DNA from: Gammaproteobacteria bacterium LSUCC0112
GTDB lineage: Bacteria > Pseudomonadota > Gammaproteobacteria > Pseudomonadales > Pseudohongiellaceae
Assembly: GCA_004535785.1 (NCBI GenBank)
Contig: SPIB01000003.1
Coordinates: forward strand, 132,109 to 196,108
DNA length: 64,000 bases
Direction of reading: 5' to 3'
Position 1 is the stretch's first letter. Each line of letters starts with the position of its first letter. Below, one piece after another: positions 18,053 to 26,721 of the stretch. The translations under genes and the position numbers were made by a program. The notes beneath the pieces were generated by a model. The model was given only the letters and a program-made list of their open reading frames with translations, was not told the origin of the DNA and made no database searches.

Positions 18053-19324
18053 TTACACGGTGATGCCATCAATTTTTGCAACAGTATGAATGTCCTTGTC
18101 GCCGCGGCCAGACAGGTTCACCACAATAAACTGATCCGGTCTCATGGTGGCTGCCAGCTTGCAGGCATAGGCCAATCCATGCGCCGATTCCAATGCCGGA
18201 ATAATTCCTTCCAGTCGACACAGCATGCGGAAGGCATCCAGCGCCTCGGTATCCGTCACCGACACATAGTTGGCGCGGCCGATGTCTTTCAACCAGGCAT
18301 GTTCTGGCCCCACACCGGGATAATCCAGCCCTGCAGACACCGAATGGGTTTCCATGATCTGGCCATTGGCATCACTCATCACATAGGTACGGTTACCGTG
18401 TAACACGCCGGGTTTACCGGCAGATAACGGCGCCGCATGACGGCCGGTTTCAACACCATCACCGCCCGCTTCCACACCATAAATCGCTACGTCACTGTCA
18501 CGCAGGAAGGGATGGAACAGCCCGATCGCGTTGGAACCACCGCCGACACACGCCACCAGCGCATCGGGCAGTCGGCCGTACTCCTGCAGTGACTGTGCAC
18601 GTGCCTCGCGGCCAATAATGGCCTGGAAGTCGCGTACCAGCATGGGATATGGGTGTGGACCGGCAACGGTGCCGATAATGTAGTAGGTGTTGTCGACGTT
18701 GGTGGCCCAGTCACGCAGCGCTTCATTCAACGCATCTTTCAAGGTGCGCGAACCCGACGTCACGGGAATCACATTGGCACCCATCAGTTTCATACGATAC
18801 ACGTTGGCTGACTGACGCTGAACGTCTTCCGCCCCCATGTAGACGTGACACTCAAGGCCCAGACGCGCTGCCACCGTGGCACTGGCCACGCCATGCTGAC
18901 CGGCACCGGTCTCAGCAATGATGCGCGGTTTGCCCATGTACTTGGCAAGCAGTGCCTGACCAATGGTGTTATTGATCTTGTGTGCACCGGTGTGATTGAG
19001 GTCTTCGCGTTTGAGAACGATTTTGGCGCCGCCAAACTGTTTGCTCAGGCGCTCCGCGTAATAAAGCGGCGACGGACGTCCCACGTAATGCTTCATATCG
19101 TGATCGAAGGCTTGCCAGAACGATGGCTCTTTTGACAGTTTGCGATAAACCCGGTCGAGTTCTTCCACGGCAGCCATCAGGGTTTCCCCGACAAACACAC
19201 CACCATATTGCCCAAAATGACCATGCACATCCGGACCGCTGAACTGGTCCTGCCCGGTGCTGGCGATTGTGTCAGGTACTGTTCCGGGTGCTGCGCCGGG
19301 TACTACTGTCTCAAGTGCGGACAC
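18053..19324 (-). CDS. trpB: Tryptophan synthase beta subunit
   Basis: The PLP enzyme that joins indole and serine into tryptophan. The PLP lysine is in [11 protein letters not shown], the substrate loop is ETGAGQHG, and the glycine-rich phosphate loop is GGGSNAIG. At 423 residues it is longer than usual because of an N-terminal extension of about 30 residues rich in Pro/Ala/Thr before [11 protein letters not shown]. The start is a GTG at 19324 that overlaps the trpF 3' end by 14 bp, so the two are translationally coupled; an ATG is not available until the core fold. Confidence 0.95.
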   Translation of the reverse strand: MSALETVVPGAAPGTVPDTIASTGQDQFSGPDVHGHFGQYGGVFVGETLMAAVEELDRVYRKLSKEPSFWQAFDHDMKHYVGRPSPLYYAERLSKQFGGAKIVLKREDLNHTGAHKINNTIGQALLAKYMGKPRIIAETGAGQHGVASATVAARLGLECHVYMGAEDVQRQSANVYRMKLMGANVIPVTSGSRTLKDALNEALRDWATNVDNTYYIIGTVAGPHPYPMLVRDFQAIIGREARAQSLQEYGRLPDALVACVGGGSNAIGLFHPFLRDSDVAIYGVEAGGDGVETGRHAAPLSAGKPGVLHGNRTYVMSDANGQIMETHSVSAGLDYPGVGPEHAWLKDIGRANYVSVTDTEALDAFRMLCRLEGIIPALESAHGLAYACKLAATMRPDQFIVVNLSGRGDKDIHTVAKIDGITV

Positions 19325-19961
19325 GATTTACCTCGTCAAAAAATGCTGTCAAACGTTGTGGGTCTTTAAGACCCGGCTCACTCTCTACCCCGCTGCTGAG
19401 ATCCAGCGCCCAGGGTCTGACCTGATCAATAGCCAGTGCGGCATTACCCGCTTCCAGTCCACCTGCCAGTATGATTGGCAATTCACATTGCTGTACACAT
19501 TGCGCCGCCAGTGACCAATCAAATTGCTTCCCGGTGCCTCCCGCCTGTAAAGGATCCCAGGCGTCCAGCAGTATTCCGCTGGCTGTTGCGTACTGCTCAA
19601 TCAGTGTCAACACATCGTCGGCGGTGCTCAGCGACGGTGCCATGCGCAGGGCTTTGACATACGGCACCCCAAACGATGCACAGAACGCCGGCGTTTCATC
19701 GCCGTGGAACTGCACACAGTCTAGATGTACGTCAGCCAGTACCGATTCGACTTGTTTTTGTGTGGGATTCACAAACAATCCCACCAATGACACAAATGCC
19801 GGCACCACCGCGCGGATCTGTTGCGCCTGTTCAATGCTGACAGCACGTTTACTGCCGGCATAAAACACCAGACCCAGTGCATCAGCACCCAGTTGCGCAG
19901 CCAGCCTGGCATCGGCAGGTCGGGTAATTCCGCAGATTTTTACACGTGTTCGTGATGGCAC
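19311..19961 (-). CDS. trpF: Phosphoribosylanthranilate isomerase
   Basis: Isomerises phosphoribosylanthranilate in tryptophan synthesis. The catalytic Cys is in [12 protein letters not shown] near the N-terminus and the catalytic Asp in QFHGDE; the phosphate-binding end is [16 protein letters not shown]. The frame can be opened from a TTG at 19997. I prefer the GTG at 19961 because it has an AGGA sequence about 7 nt upstream and yields 216 residues, close to the family norm. It is the first gene of the trpF-trpB-trpA-accD-folC run. Confidence 0.93.
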   Translation of the reverse strand: MPSRTRVKICGITRPADARLAAQLGADALGLVFYAGSKRAVSIEQAQQIRAVVPAFVSLVGLFVNPTQKQVESVLADVHLDCVQFHGDETPAFCASFGVPYVKALRMAPSLSTADDVLTLIEQYATASGILLDAWDPLQAGGTGKQFDWSLAAQCVQQCELPIILAGGLEAGNAALAIDQVRPWALDLSSGVESEPGLKDPQRLTAFFDEVNRVRT

Positions 19962-20038
19962 AATAGATCCTGCCTGCCCGGTGTCAGCCAATAACAAAGG
20001 CGGGGATTTTAACAGACACGGCGATTTTAAACAGACTT

Positions 20039-20061
20039 AAAAATGACCGGGAGACATTTTT
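20039..20061 (-). terminator. Terminator-like hairpin upstream of trpF
   Basis: AAAAATG pairs with CATTTTT around a 9-nt loop. Read leftward it ends in a T-run, like a weak intrinsic terminator. It would separate transcripts from the decayed genes at 20.4-21.4 kb from trpF. An attenuation role is possible but no leader peptide with Trp codons was seen. Confidence 0.4.
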
Positions 20062-20163
20062 CACGTCGCATCAATAGCGGTCAGTCCGGCATGGCAGTCT
20101 GCTCGGTCTCTGATCGAGGAAGTATGCAGCGGCCAGTCAAAGAAGGCACTGTTCGGAGAGTAT

Positions 20164-20346
20164 GCAACGGGCAGTGTCCCGCAGCGCCGGACCAGCCGCA
20201 TCCTCTGAGTAGCCGACCGGTGCTGCGCAACTCAACGTCGCGGCTGCGCCGCTCCGGATTCGCACAGTGCTCGCACTTTTTCGCTCGGCTACTCAGAGGA
20301 TAAGCGCGGCATGATGGGTCCAGTGCTGCAGGACACTACCCGTTGC
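20164..20346 (+). repeat. Palindromic structured element, copy A
   Basis: About 183 bp. The outer arms 20,164-20,179 (GCAACGGGCAGTGTCC) and 20,331-20,346 (GGACACTACCCGTTGC) pair over 16 positions with one G-U. A second block, 20,181-20,193 with 20,317-20,329, pairs with only minor mismatches. Next comes a GCCGC/GCGGC block. An inner perfect 15-bp stem joins CCTCTGAGTAGCCGA (20,202-20,216) and 20,285-20,299. The loop between (20,217-20,284) contains a small GCGGC-TGC-GCCGC hairpin. A second, inverted copy lies at 21,544-21,724 with a nearly identical loop but different stem sequences. No coding frame is supported. The rest of 19,962-20,459 shows no gene. Confidence 0.8.
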
Positions 20347-20459
20347 CGTTGCCCGGATCGCCTGCCGACACCACAGCAACAACACCACCGGGATGATCAA
20401 TTGACCAAGTTGAACGATTGCGGGCATCACATCCCTCGCACTGATACAGACAAATTCAC

Positions 20460-21012
20460 TTACAGCCCCGCGCGCCCCAGTTTTTGCATCAAACCAAGCA
20501 GCTTTTTAAACTCTTCTGGTTTGAGGTTGGTGCTCATACCGATAATCGTCTGCCGAATCGGTGCAATACCTACAAATCCCAGAATATTGCGTTTCGACGC
20601 CTTCAAGCTATGCGCGCGAAAAAACCATTTATAGATCAGAGACGGCATCCCCATTGTGACAACCACTCGGGCACTTCGGCCTTGTAAGCCCTTGACGCCC
20701 ATCAGGTTGCTTTTGAATAAATGCTTTTAGCACAGCTGGCATGCCGCCCAGCCACAGCGGGAAAAACACCACCAGATGCTGCGCCCACAGAATACTGTCC
20801 TGCGCAGATTTCAGGCTGGCTGGCACCTTACCGTGCTCCCAGTCGTGCTGCGAGCGCAATAACGGGAAATCCAGCGCACTCACCGTTACCACGCGAACCT
20901 CATGACCCGTAGCTCTAGCACCCTCGGTATACGCATCAGCCAACGCGTAATTCAAATGAGGTGCACTGTTGTCCGGGTGCCCCTGAATAACAAGAATACG
21001 TTTACTCATCAT
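20460..21012 (-). pseudogene. NAD(P)H-dependent oxidoreductase (flavodoxin-like fold), frameshifted
   Basis: Two frames together spell a quinone/NADPH oxidoreductase of the flavodoxin-like fold. The N-terminal part (about 20,700-21,012) begins MMSKRILVIQGHPD and reads through FFPLWLGGMPAVLKAFI. The C-terminal part (20,460 to about 20,700) has LQGRSARVVVTMGMP and KRNILGFVGIAPIR. At the junction near 20,690-20,705 the frame shifts. The segment that normally follows the AVLKAF helix (about 30 residues) is missing, so a deletion plus frameshift has inactivated it. It lies between the two structured repeats. A functional short version is unlikely. Confidence 0.85.
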
Positions 21013-21024
21013 GCAGAAACCTCA

Positions 21025-21442
21025 CTAAGAAACTGGCTTACGCTGGTTTTCACCCGCCAGTAGGCTGGTCGTCTGGATAAGTTGCTTATGTGGTTGAATC
21101 AGGCGAAGGTGTTTTTCAAAGTTTCGTCTGGAGCGACGTTGATCTGATGCTTTTCTTTGCCGCAATTCCGACTCAGTTGACGTTAACACATAGTACTTGT
21201 CTGGACAGCGAATCATTCCGGCATGCACTTTCTCACGGTAAAACCCTATCACCTCGGCCATGGGCTGATATCCTCCACCGGTCTATCTGACGGTCGAAGT
21301 ACCCGTTTGAAGATGCGTCCCGGCCGCGCGAATAAAGCTCATTTACTTCGGGAATTCTCGTATACCCGAACCCTGCCTCAAGGATGCGGCACACTGTGCT
21401 TTTGCCGACAGCACTTGCCCCTTCTATGGCAATGATGGTCAC
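21025..21442 (-). pseudogene. P-loop kinase/AAA family ATPase remnant
   Basis: The first frame (from 21,442) starts MTIIAIEGASAVGKST, a clean Walker A motif of nucleoside-kinase-like P-loop proteins, and runs on to NGYFDRQIDRW before losing sense. The second frame (21,025-21,261) continues with FYREKVHAGMIRCPDKYYVL and a charged helix. The middle of the domain (Walker B and lid) is missing, so this is an internally deleted, frameshifted gene. It ends 13 bp upstream of the oxidoreductase remnant. Confidence 0.75.
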
Positions 21443-21543
21443 TGTTTTCCCCGAAGAACATTACAGAGAATATGTACCCTCAGCATAATTCCCGTCGCAT
21501 CACCCCGCAACAGGACCAACACAGAACAGTAATTCCAGCGTGA

Positions 21544-21724
21544 GCAACGGCAAGGCTGTGCAGTGCCGGACCCATCAGGCCGCGCTTATCATGTGATGGG
21601 GTGCCCGATCCAGCGGGAGCACTGTTCGAATCCGTAGCGGCGCAGCCGCGACGTTGAGTTGCGCACCGCCGGGCGCCCCATCACATGATGCGGCCGGTCC
21701 GGTGCTGCACAGCCTTGCCGTTGC
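21544..21724 (-). repeat. Palindromic structured element, copy B (inverted relative to copy A)
   Basis: About 181 bp. The outer arms 21,544-21,563 and 21,705-21,724 pair perfectly over 20 bp, starting GCAACGGCAAGG. An adjoining CCGGACC/GGTCCGG block and GGCCGC/GCGGCC block follow. The inner stem 21,590-21,607 (CATGTGATGGGGTGCCCG) pairs with 21,670-21,687 with a single G-U. The loop (21,608-21,669), read on the minus strand, matches the copy A loop across about 45 nt with a few differences. The stem sequences differ from copy A yet still pair. No gene is supported in 21,443-21,771. Confidence 0.8.
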
Positions 21725-21755
21725 GACTGAAGTTGCGACTGAAGTTGCGGCTGCA
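21720..21755 (+). repeat. Three 12-bp tandem repeats (GTTGCGACTGAA)
   Basis: Two exact copies and one diverged copy (GTTGCGGCTGCA) follow each other. The first overlaps the last five bases of element copy B (GTTGC), so the array grows out of the element's end. It ends 16 bp before the truA stop codon. Confidence 0.8.
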
Positions 21756-21771
21756 GCTGACGCTAAGGCTA

Positions 21772-22569
21772 TCAGAGAAAAACAGGTCCGTAAGGCAACA
21801 CCGGCAACCCGAACCGCGACGGATACTCCACCCCAACCAGATACAATCCATCCGGCCGCGCAGTTAATCCTGCCAGTTTCCTGTCACGACCAGCAAGCAC
21901 CTCCGCCACCCATTCCACCGGTTGCCGCCCCATCGCCACCTGCAACAAACTGCCTACAATATTGCGCACCATATGCTGCAAAAAGGCATTCGCTTCAATT
22001 TCCAGCACAATGAAGCGCCCCTGCTTGCGCACGTCGACAAAGCGGACTGCTCGCATCGGCGTATTCGCCTGACAGCCCGCTGCCCGAAATGCACTGAAGT
22101 CATGCTCCCCCACCAGACTTTGAGCGGCACGGTGCATCAGGTCAGTATCCAGAGATTCAGGGATGTGGGTCAACTGACCTATCAACACTGCAGGTTTGAC
22201 CTTGCCGCTGTAGATGACATAACGATAACGACGACTTAATGCAGAGTGGCGGGCATGGAAGTCATCCGGCACCACACGCGCCCACTGCACGCGGACTTCC
22301 GGGGGTAAACGCGTGTTGGTGCCCATCACCCAGGCCCGCTCATTACGGACAGCCGGGCAATCAAAATGCACCACCTGACCGCTGCCATGAACACCCGCAT
22401 CGGTGCGACCCGCGCAGCTGACAGCAACCGGGGAGTTGGCAACAAAGGCCAATGCCTCTTCCAGAATGCCTTGCACGGTGGGGAGCGCTGGCGAGAGTTG
22501 TCGCTGCCAGCCAGAAAAAGAAGCGCCGTTGTATTCAACACCCAGCGCATATCGGGTCATCTCAGTCAC
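21772..22569 (-). CDS. truA: tRNA pseudouridine synthase A
   Basis: Makes pseudouridine at positions 38-40 of tRNA anticodon stems. The catalytic Asp is in CAGRTDAGVHG near residue 57. Other family motifs are GVEYNGASFSGWQRQ at the start, YRYVIYSG, and FLQHMVRNIVG near the C-terminus. The length is 265 residues. The GTG at 22,569 overlaps the fimV stop by 4 bp (GTGA); an ATG nine bases inside is an alternative start. The order fimV-truA-trpF is conserved in pseudomonad-like genomes; here the 1.8-kb repeat/pseudogene segment separates truA from trpF. Confidence 0.95.
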   Translation of the reverse strand: MTEMTRYALGVEYNGASFSGWQRQLSPALPTVQGILEEALAFVANSPVAVSCAGRTDAGVHGSGQVVHFDCPAVRNERAWVMGTNTRLPPEVRVQWARVVPDDFHARHSALSRRYRYVIYSGKVKPAVLIGQLTHIPESLDTDLMHRAAQSLVGEHDFSAFRAAGCQANTPMRAVRFVDVRKQGRFIVLEIEANAFLQHMVRNIVGSLLQVAMGRQPVEWVAEVLAGRDRKLAGLTARPDGLYLVGVEYPSRFGLPVLPYGPVFL

Positions 22570-24896
22570 AGCCGTCCCAGCAAGTCCTTAGCTTCCACGC
22601 GCTGCACTTCCGTACCTTCGCTCAACACTTCTTCCAGAATTTCACGGGCACCATCCGCATCACCCATGTCGATATAGGCGCGAGCCAGATCCAGTTTGGT
22701 GGCCGCTTCATCCGCGTCACTCATGAAGCTGAAGTCTTCCTCGTCCTCGTCTTCAACCTGATCCGTAAAATCATCGTCTGATGGCAAAAACGCCAGGTCA
22801 TCAAAATCATCTGCAACACGCGTTGACGATTTGGCTGGGGACGCTGGTACCGAGGGCTTGGATGTCTCGTCTGGCTCATCAGCACTGATATCAAAATCGT
22901 CAAATGCCAGCGCCGTATTGTCGGCCTTGTCGATGTTGTTATCTGACTCGGCATCTGGCCAATCCAGATCGGCACCGGTGTCTTCCACGGCGTATCCGGC
23001 CTCATCATCGATGATGTCAACGCGGTTGGTTGAAGGCTCCATGGGCATGCCCCATTCGGATTTATCAACCTCATGCGGCTCATCAGAACCGGTGTCATCC
23101 AACTCAAAGCGCTCGTCATACACGACATCGGCCTGTGTCTCCTCTTCGGAGAGATCAACAGGCTGCCAATCGTCCTCAGCCTCTGTTTTGTCCTGAATGT
23201 CGGCGATGGTCTCCGTTTGCTCATCCACCTGCTGGTAGGCGTTACTGGCTGCGCTGGCCAATGCCGCGGCAAATTCAGCTTCCTGATCGGTGTTATCTGC
23301 CGCTGCAGGAGAGGTTGATTGATCGTTATTACTGCTTGCCGATGCTGCCGCTGCTGCCTCATCAACTCCCGAAAACAACAGATCATCCGCGTCGTTGCCG
23401 AGCGCCACGCCGTCGTCATCGCGGGCATTAATCTTGGCCTCGTTTTCCGCGGCCGCCCGATTACGTCTGATCAGTACCAACACCAGCAACAGAATCAGGG
23501 TTGCCACCACACCGAGCATCGCCCAGGTATTGCTGGTGACCATCTGGATAAACCGCTGCACGGGACCGACATCAGGCGCCATGGTGATGACCGTGTCGGG
23601 CACGTCGCTTTGTGTGGTTTCCGCTGCCGCACGCTCTTCTGCCAGCGTCTGCTGCATTCTGGCCAACTCAAGATCTCTTAAACGAATGAGTTCCTGTGCG
23701 GAGGCAATCTGCTGCTGCAACATGGATAAACGCGCGTTCAGCTCGTTGTTTTCGGAATCCAGCCGCGCCAGATCCTCCTCACGTACCGCAATTCGATCCT
23801 CCAGATCTTCAATCTGTTGAGCGTTTTGTGAGGTCTGATTACCAGCCGCGGCCGCATTGGGTTGTTGATCAGCGGCTTGTTCATCCACTGTGACAACACG
23901 CAATTCTCCCTGAGCACCAGCACCAGCAGGTGCCTGGGCAGGCGCAGCGACCACGGGCTGTGCGGGCACATTGGCTGCGCCACTGGCCAGCTGCCGGTTT
24001 TGTCGGGTTACCTCCACCACGGCATCCGCCGCAGTGATTCGTCGAATTTCACTCAGTTCAGGTACTTGCAGGATTTCGCCGCGACGTACCCGATTAATAT
24101 TGCCACCAATAAAAGCCTCTGGATTCAGACTCTGCAACGCCAGCATGGTCTGTTGTACAGAGACCGATGCGTCCGGGCGAACCCTTAATGCCAGTTCCCA
24201 CAAGGTATCGCCGGCATTCACCGTGATGGTGCTGGCATTGGAGATTGTGGTGGTGTCAGCAGGCACCGCGCTGACAGGCTGCTGGGTAGCAGCACTCGAG
24301 GCTGTTGTGCTGGACGTCGTGCTGGCTGTAGATGCTGAAACAGCTGCGCTGGATTGAGCAGTCGTCTCGGTGGTTTCAGGTGCGGTCACCGCCGGTGCAG
24401 CGTCTGCGAGAGCGGGCGCGTCCGGTTCCTGCAGCACATTCATTGATCTGACCGGTGCGACTGCACCAGGTGCGCCAGTTTGCGAACTGAACGCCGGGGA
24501 CTCAAGACGTAAGGTGTACTCTGTCAGCAGACGACCGGACGGCCAACGCGTATCCAGTATCAGGCTGATATACGGTTCGCTGATTGTGAGCGGACTGCTC
24601 AAGCGCAAAACGGGCGTAGCCCCGGAGAGGTCCACAGCAATCTGCAAACTGTCCAGCGCGCCGAGACGTTCAACCGAAAAGCGCTCAAAGTCCGCCTGGG
24701 AGGCAACACTGACGCGAATATCACTGGCCAGCAAACCCTCGACATCAGCCAATTGCACCGTGGCGACCAGCGGTTGTCCGCTGGCTGACTGCAACGTGAT
24801 ATTGCCCAATTCAACAGCCTCGGCCTGCGCCATGGTGAGCAGCGCCATCGTCAATGAAGACAGCGCAGCAATCCCGGGCAGCAAGCGTTTGGCCAT
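22566..24896 (-). CDS. fimV: FimV family polar scaffold / LysM protein
   Basis: A 776-residue inner-membrane protein. It has a signal-like N-terminus, the FimV N-terminal domain (GNITLQSASGQPL), and a LysM peptidoglycan-binding motif near residues 220-270 (ITVNAGDTLWELALRV). A coiled coil follows (about 355-420, IEDLEDRIAVREEDLARLD), then one membrane segment near 455-475, a long acidic low-complexity cytosolic region, and the C-terminal FimV TPR helix pair (LARAYIDMGDADGAREILE). FimV organises polar type IV pilus and signalling machinery. It overlaps truA by 4 bp. Confidence 0.92.
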   Translation of the reverse strand: MAKRLLPGIAALSSLTMALLTMAQAEAVELGNITLQSASGQPLVATVQLADVEGLLASDIRVSVASQADFERFSVERLGALDSLQIAVDLSGATPVLRLSSPLTISEPYISLILDTRWPSGRLLTEYTLRLESPAFSSQTGAPGAVAPVRSMNVLQEPDAPALADAAPAVTAPETTETTAQSSAAVSASTASTTSSTTASSAATQQPVSAVPADTTTISNASTITVNAGDTLWELALRVRPDASVSVQQTMLALQSLNPEAFIGGNINRVRRGEILQVPELSEIRRITAADAVVEVTRQNRQLASGAANVPAQPVVAAPAQAPAGAGAQGELRVVTVDEQAADQQPNAAAAGNQTSQNAQQIEDLEDRIAVREEDLARLDSENNELNARLSMLQQQIASAQELIRLRDLELARMQQTLAEERAAAETTQSDVPDTVITMAPDVGPVQRFIQMVTSNTWAMLGVVATLILLLVLVLIRRNRAAAENEAKINARDDDGVALGNDADDLLFSGVDEAAAAASASSNNDQSTSPAAADNTDQEAEFAAALASAASNAYQQVDEQTETIADIQDKTEAEDDWQPVDLSEEETQADVVYDERFELDDTGSDEPHEVDKSEWGMPMEPSTNRVDIIDDEAGYAVEDTGADLDWPDAESDNNIDKADNTALAFDDFDISADEPDETSKPSVPASPAKSSTRVADDFDDLAFLPSDDDFTDQVEDEDEEDFSFMSDADEAATKLDLARAYIDMGDADGAREILEEVLSEGTEVQRVEAKDLLGRL

Positions 24897-24957
24897 TTTT
24901 ATTTCCTTTTATCGGACAGGGTGCTTCCGCTAGACAAGGTGTGTCCGCGAGTATTAA

Positions 24958-25974
24958 TTAAAGGTAGTCTTTTATCAACACTTCAGCGATCTGGATAGAA
25001 TTGGTCGCTGCGCCCTTACGCACGTTATCACCCACAATCCACATATCAATTCCGTTCGGATGGCTGATGTCCTTGCGTATACGGCCCACTGCAACCGCAT
25101 CTTTGCCAGCAGAATCGGTCACCGGTGTTGGATAACCACCCGCCACGCGCTCGTCCATCAGCACCACACCGGGGGCGTTGCTCAACAATTCGCGGATTTC
25201 CTCAACACTGATCGGTGTTTTGGTTTCGAAATGCACCGCTTCCGAGTGTCCATAAAACACCGGCACCCGCACGCAAGTGGCATTTACCTCGATGTTGTTG
25301 TCCATGATTTTTTTGGTTTCCCAGGACATTTTCATCTCTTCTTTGGTGTAACCATTGTCGAGGAATACGTCGATATGTGGCAGCACGTTAAATGCAATCT
25401 GCTTGGGATACACTTTGGTCTCGACATCGCGGCCGTTGAGCAGTGCGGCTGTCTGCGCCGCCAACTCTTCAATGGCTTCCTTACCGGTGCCGGAAACCGC
25501 CTGATAGGTCGCCACGTTGATGCGGGTAATGCCGACTTTGTCATGAATCGGTTTCAGCGCCACCAGCATCTGAATGGTTGAGCAGTTGGGGTTGGCGATG
25601 ATGTTGCGGTTTTTATACTGCGCAATCGCTTCCGGATTAACTTCCGGTACCACCAACGGGATATCAGCGTCATACCGAAAATGCGAGGTGTTATCAATGA
25701 CAATACACCCTGCCGCGCCAGCTTTGGGTGCGTAGATTTCCGATATGCTGCCACCGGCTGAAAACAAACCGATTTCGGCTCTGGAGAAATCGAAGTCTGC
25801 CAGATTTAACACCGTGATCGATTTGCCACGGAATTTGATTTTGCTACCGGCTGAACGCTCACTGGCCAACAGAAACAGTTCGTTGACCGGAAAATCGCGC
25901 TCTTCCAGAATGCTGATCAGGGCTTCGCCCACGGCGCCAGTGGCGCCAACAATCGCTACGTTGTACTTTTTCAT
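24958..25974 (-). CDS. asd: Aspartate-semialdehyde dehydrogenase
   Basis: Reduces aspartyl phosphate to aspartate semialdehyde, the branch point to Lys, Met, Thr and diaminopimelate. It has the NADP-binding start NVAIVGATGAVGE, the catalytic Cys in ANPNCSTIQM near residue 133, and YQAVSGTGKEAIEEL. At 338 residues it belongs to the shorter family. It sits directly between leuD and fimV. Confidence 0.95.
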   Translation of the reverse strand: MKKYNVAIVGATGAVGEALISILEERDFPVNELFLLASERSAGSKIKFRGKSITVLNLADFDFSRAEIGLFSAGGSISEIYAPKAGAAGCIVIDNTSHFRYDADIPLVVPEVNPEAIAQYKNRNIIANPNCSTIQMLVALKPIHDKVGITRINVATYQAVSGTGKEAIEELAAQTAALLNGRDVETKVYPKQIAFNVLPHIDVFLDNGYTKEEMKMSWETKKIMDNNIEVNATCVRVPVFYGHSEAVHFETKTPISVEEIRELLSNAPGVVLMDERVAGGYPTPVTDSAGKDAVAVGRIRKDISHPNGIDMWIVGDNVRKGAATNSIQIAEVLIKDYL

Positions 25975-26017
25975 TTCACTAACACTCCCGAATTAAATTC
26001 CCCGCGTCAGGCTTGCC

Positions 26018-26662
26018 TCAGGCAGCCGTGAAGTACCAGGGTGATTTTTCCCGCCACTGGTTCTCAAACGCTTTGATCGCTTCCGCGTCTTCCAGTGTCA
26101 GGCCGATATCGTCAAGACCGTTCAGCAGGCAATGCTTGCGGAACGCGTCCACTTCAAAATGAATGACGGAACCATCGGGTCGGGTGATGGATTGCGCTGG
26201 CAGGTCCACGGTGAGCGTGTAACCTTCAGCGGCATTTACCTCTTTGAACAGCGTATCCACCAATTCCTTGTCCAGAACAATAGGAAGAATGCCGTTCTTA
26301 AAGCAGTTATTAAAAAAGATATCCGCAAAACTGGGGGAAATCAGCACACGGAATCCGAAGTCATCCAGCGCCCACGGCGCATGTTCACGGCTGGAGCCAC
26401 AACCAAAGTTCTCACGCGCCAGCAGCACGCTGGCACCCTGATAACGTGGCTGGTTCAGCACAAAATCTTTATTGAGCGGGCGCTGGCTGTTGTCAGTATC
26501 AGGCTCGCCCTTGTCGAGGTAACGGTGCTCGTCAAACAGATTGATGCCAAAGCCGCTGCGTTTGATCGACTTCAGGAATTGCTTGGGGATAATGAAGTCG
26601 GTATCCACGTTGGCGCGATCCAGTGGCATGGCCAATCCGGTATGTACGGTAAATGCTTTCAT
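26018..26662 (-). CDS. leuD: 3-isopropylmalate dehydratase small subunit
   Basis: The swivelling small subunit of isopropylmalate isomerase in leucine synthesis. It begins with the pattern [20 protein letters not shown] and contains [16 protein letters not shown] near residue 78, both diagnostic. The length is 214 residues. It is 59 bp downstream of leuC in the same leftward unit. leuB, which often follows it in relatives, is not here; asd follows instead. Confidence 0.96.
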   Translation of the reverse strand: MKAFTVHTGLAMPLDRANVDTDFIIPKQFLKSIKRSGFGINLFDEHRYLDKGEPDTDNSQRPLNKDFVLNQPRYQGASVLLARENFGCGSSREHAPWALDDFGFRVLISPSFADIFFNNCFKNGILPIVLDKELVDTLFKEVNAAEGYTLTVDLPAQSITRPDGSVIHFEVDAFRKHCLLNGLDDIGLTLEDAEAIKAFENQWREKSPWYFTAA

Positions 26663-26721
26663 ATCATGTCACTCAATTCTGTCAGTCTGATGTGTGCTCA
26701 GGTTACTGTGTTTGGGTATGC

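Noticed and set aside
20043..20634. Two plus-strand open frames (86 and 107 codons)
   Set aside because: They run through the palindromic element and the antisense of the oxidoreductase remnant, with no start signal and no family resemblance.
20164..21724. Integron attC sites
   Set aside because: The elements are palindromic, but the RYYYAAC/GTTRRRY boxes and the single-sided extrahelical bases are absent, and no integron integrase is near.
22721..24933. Several open frames opposite or beside fimV
   Set aside because: Shadows of the low-complexity acidic codons of fimV; fimV itself has a complete domain order.
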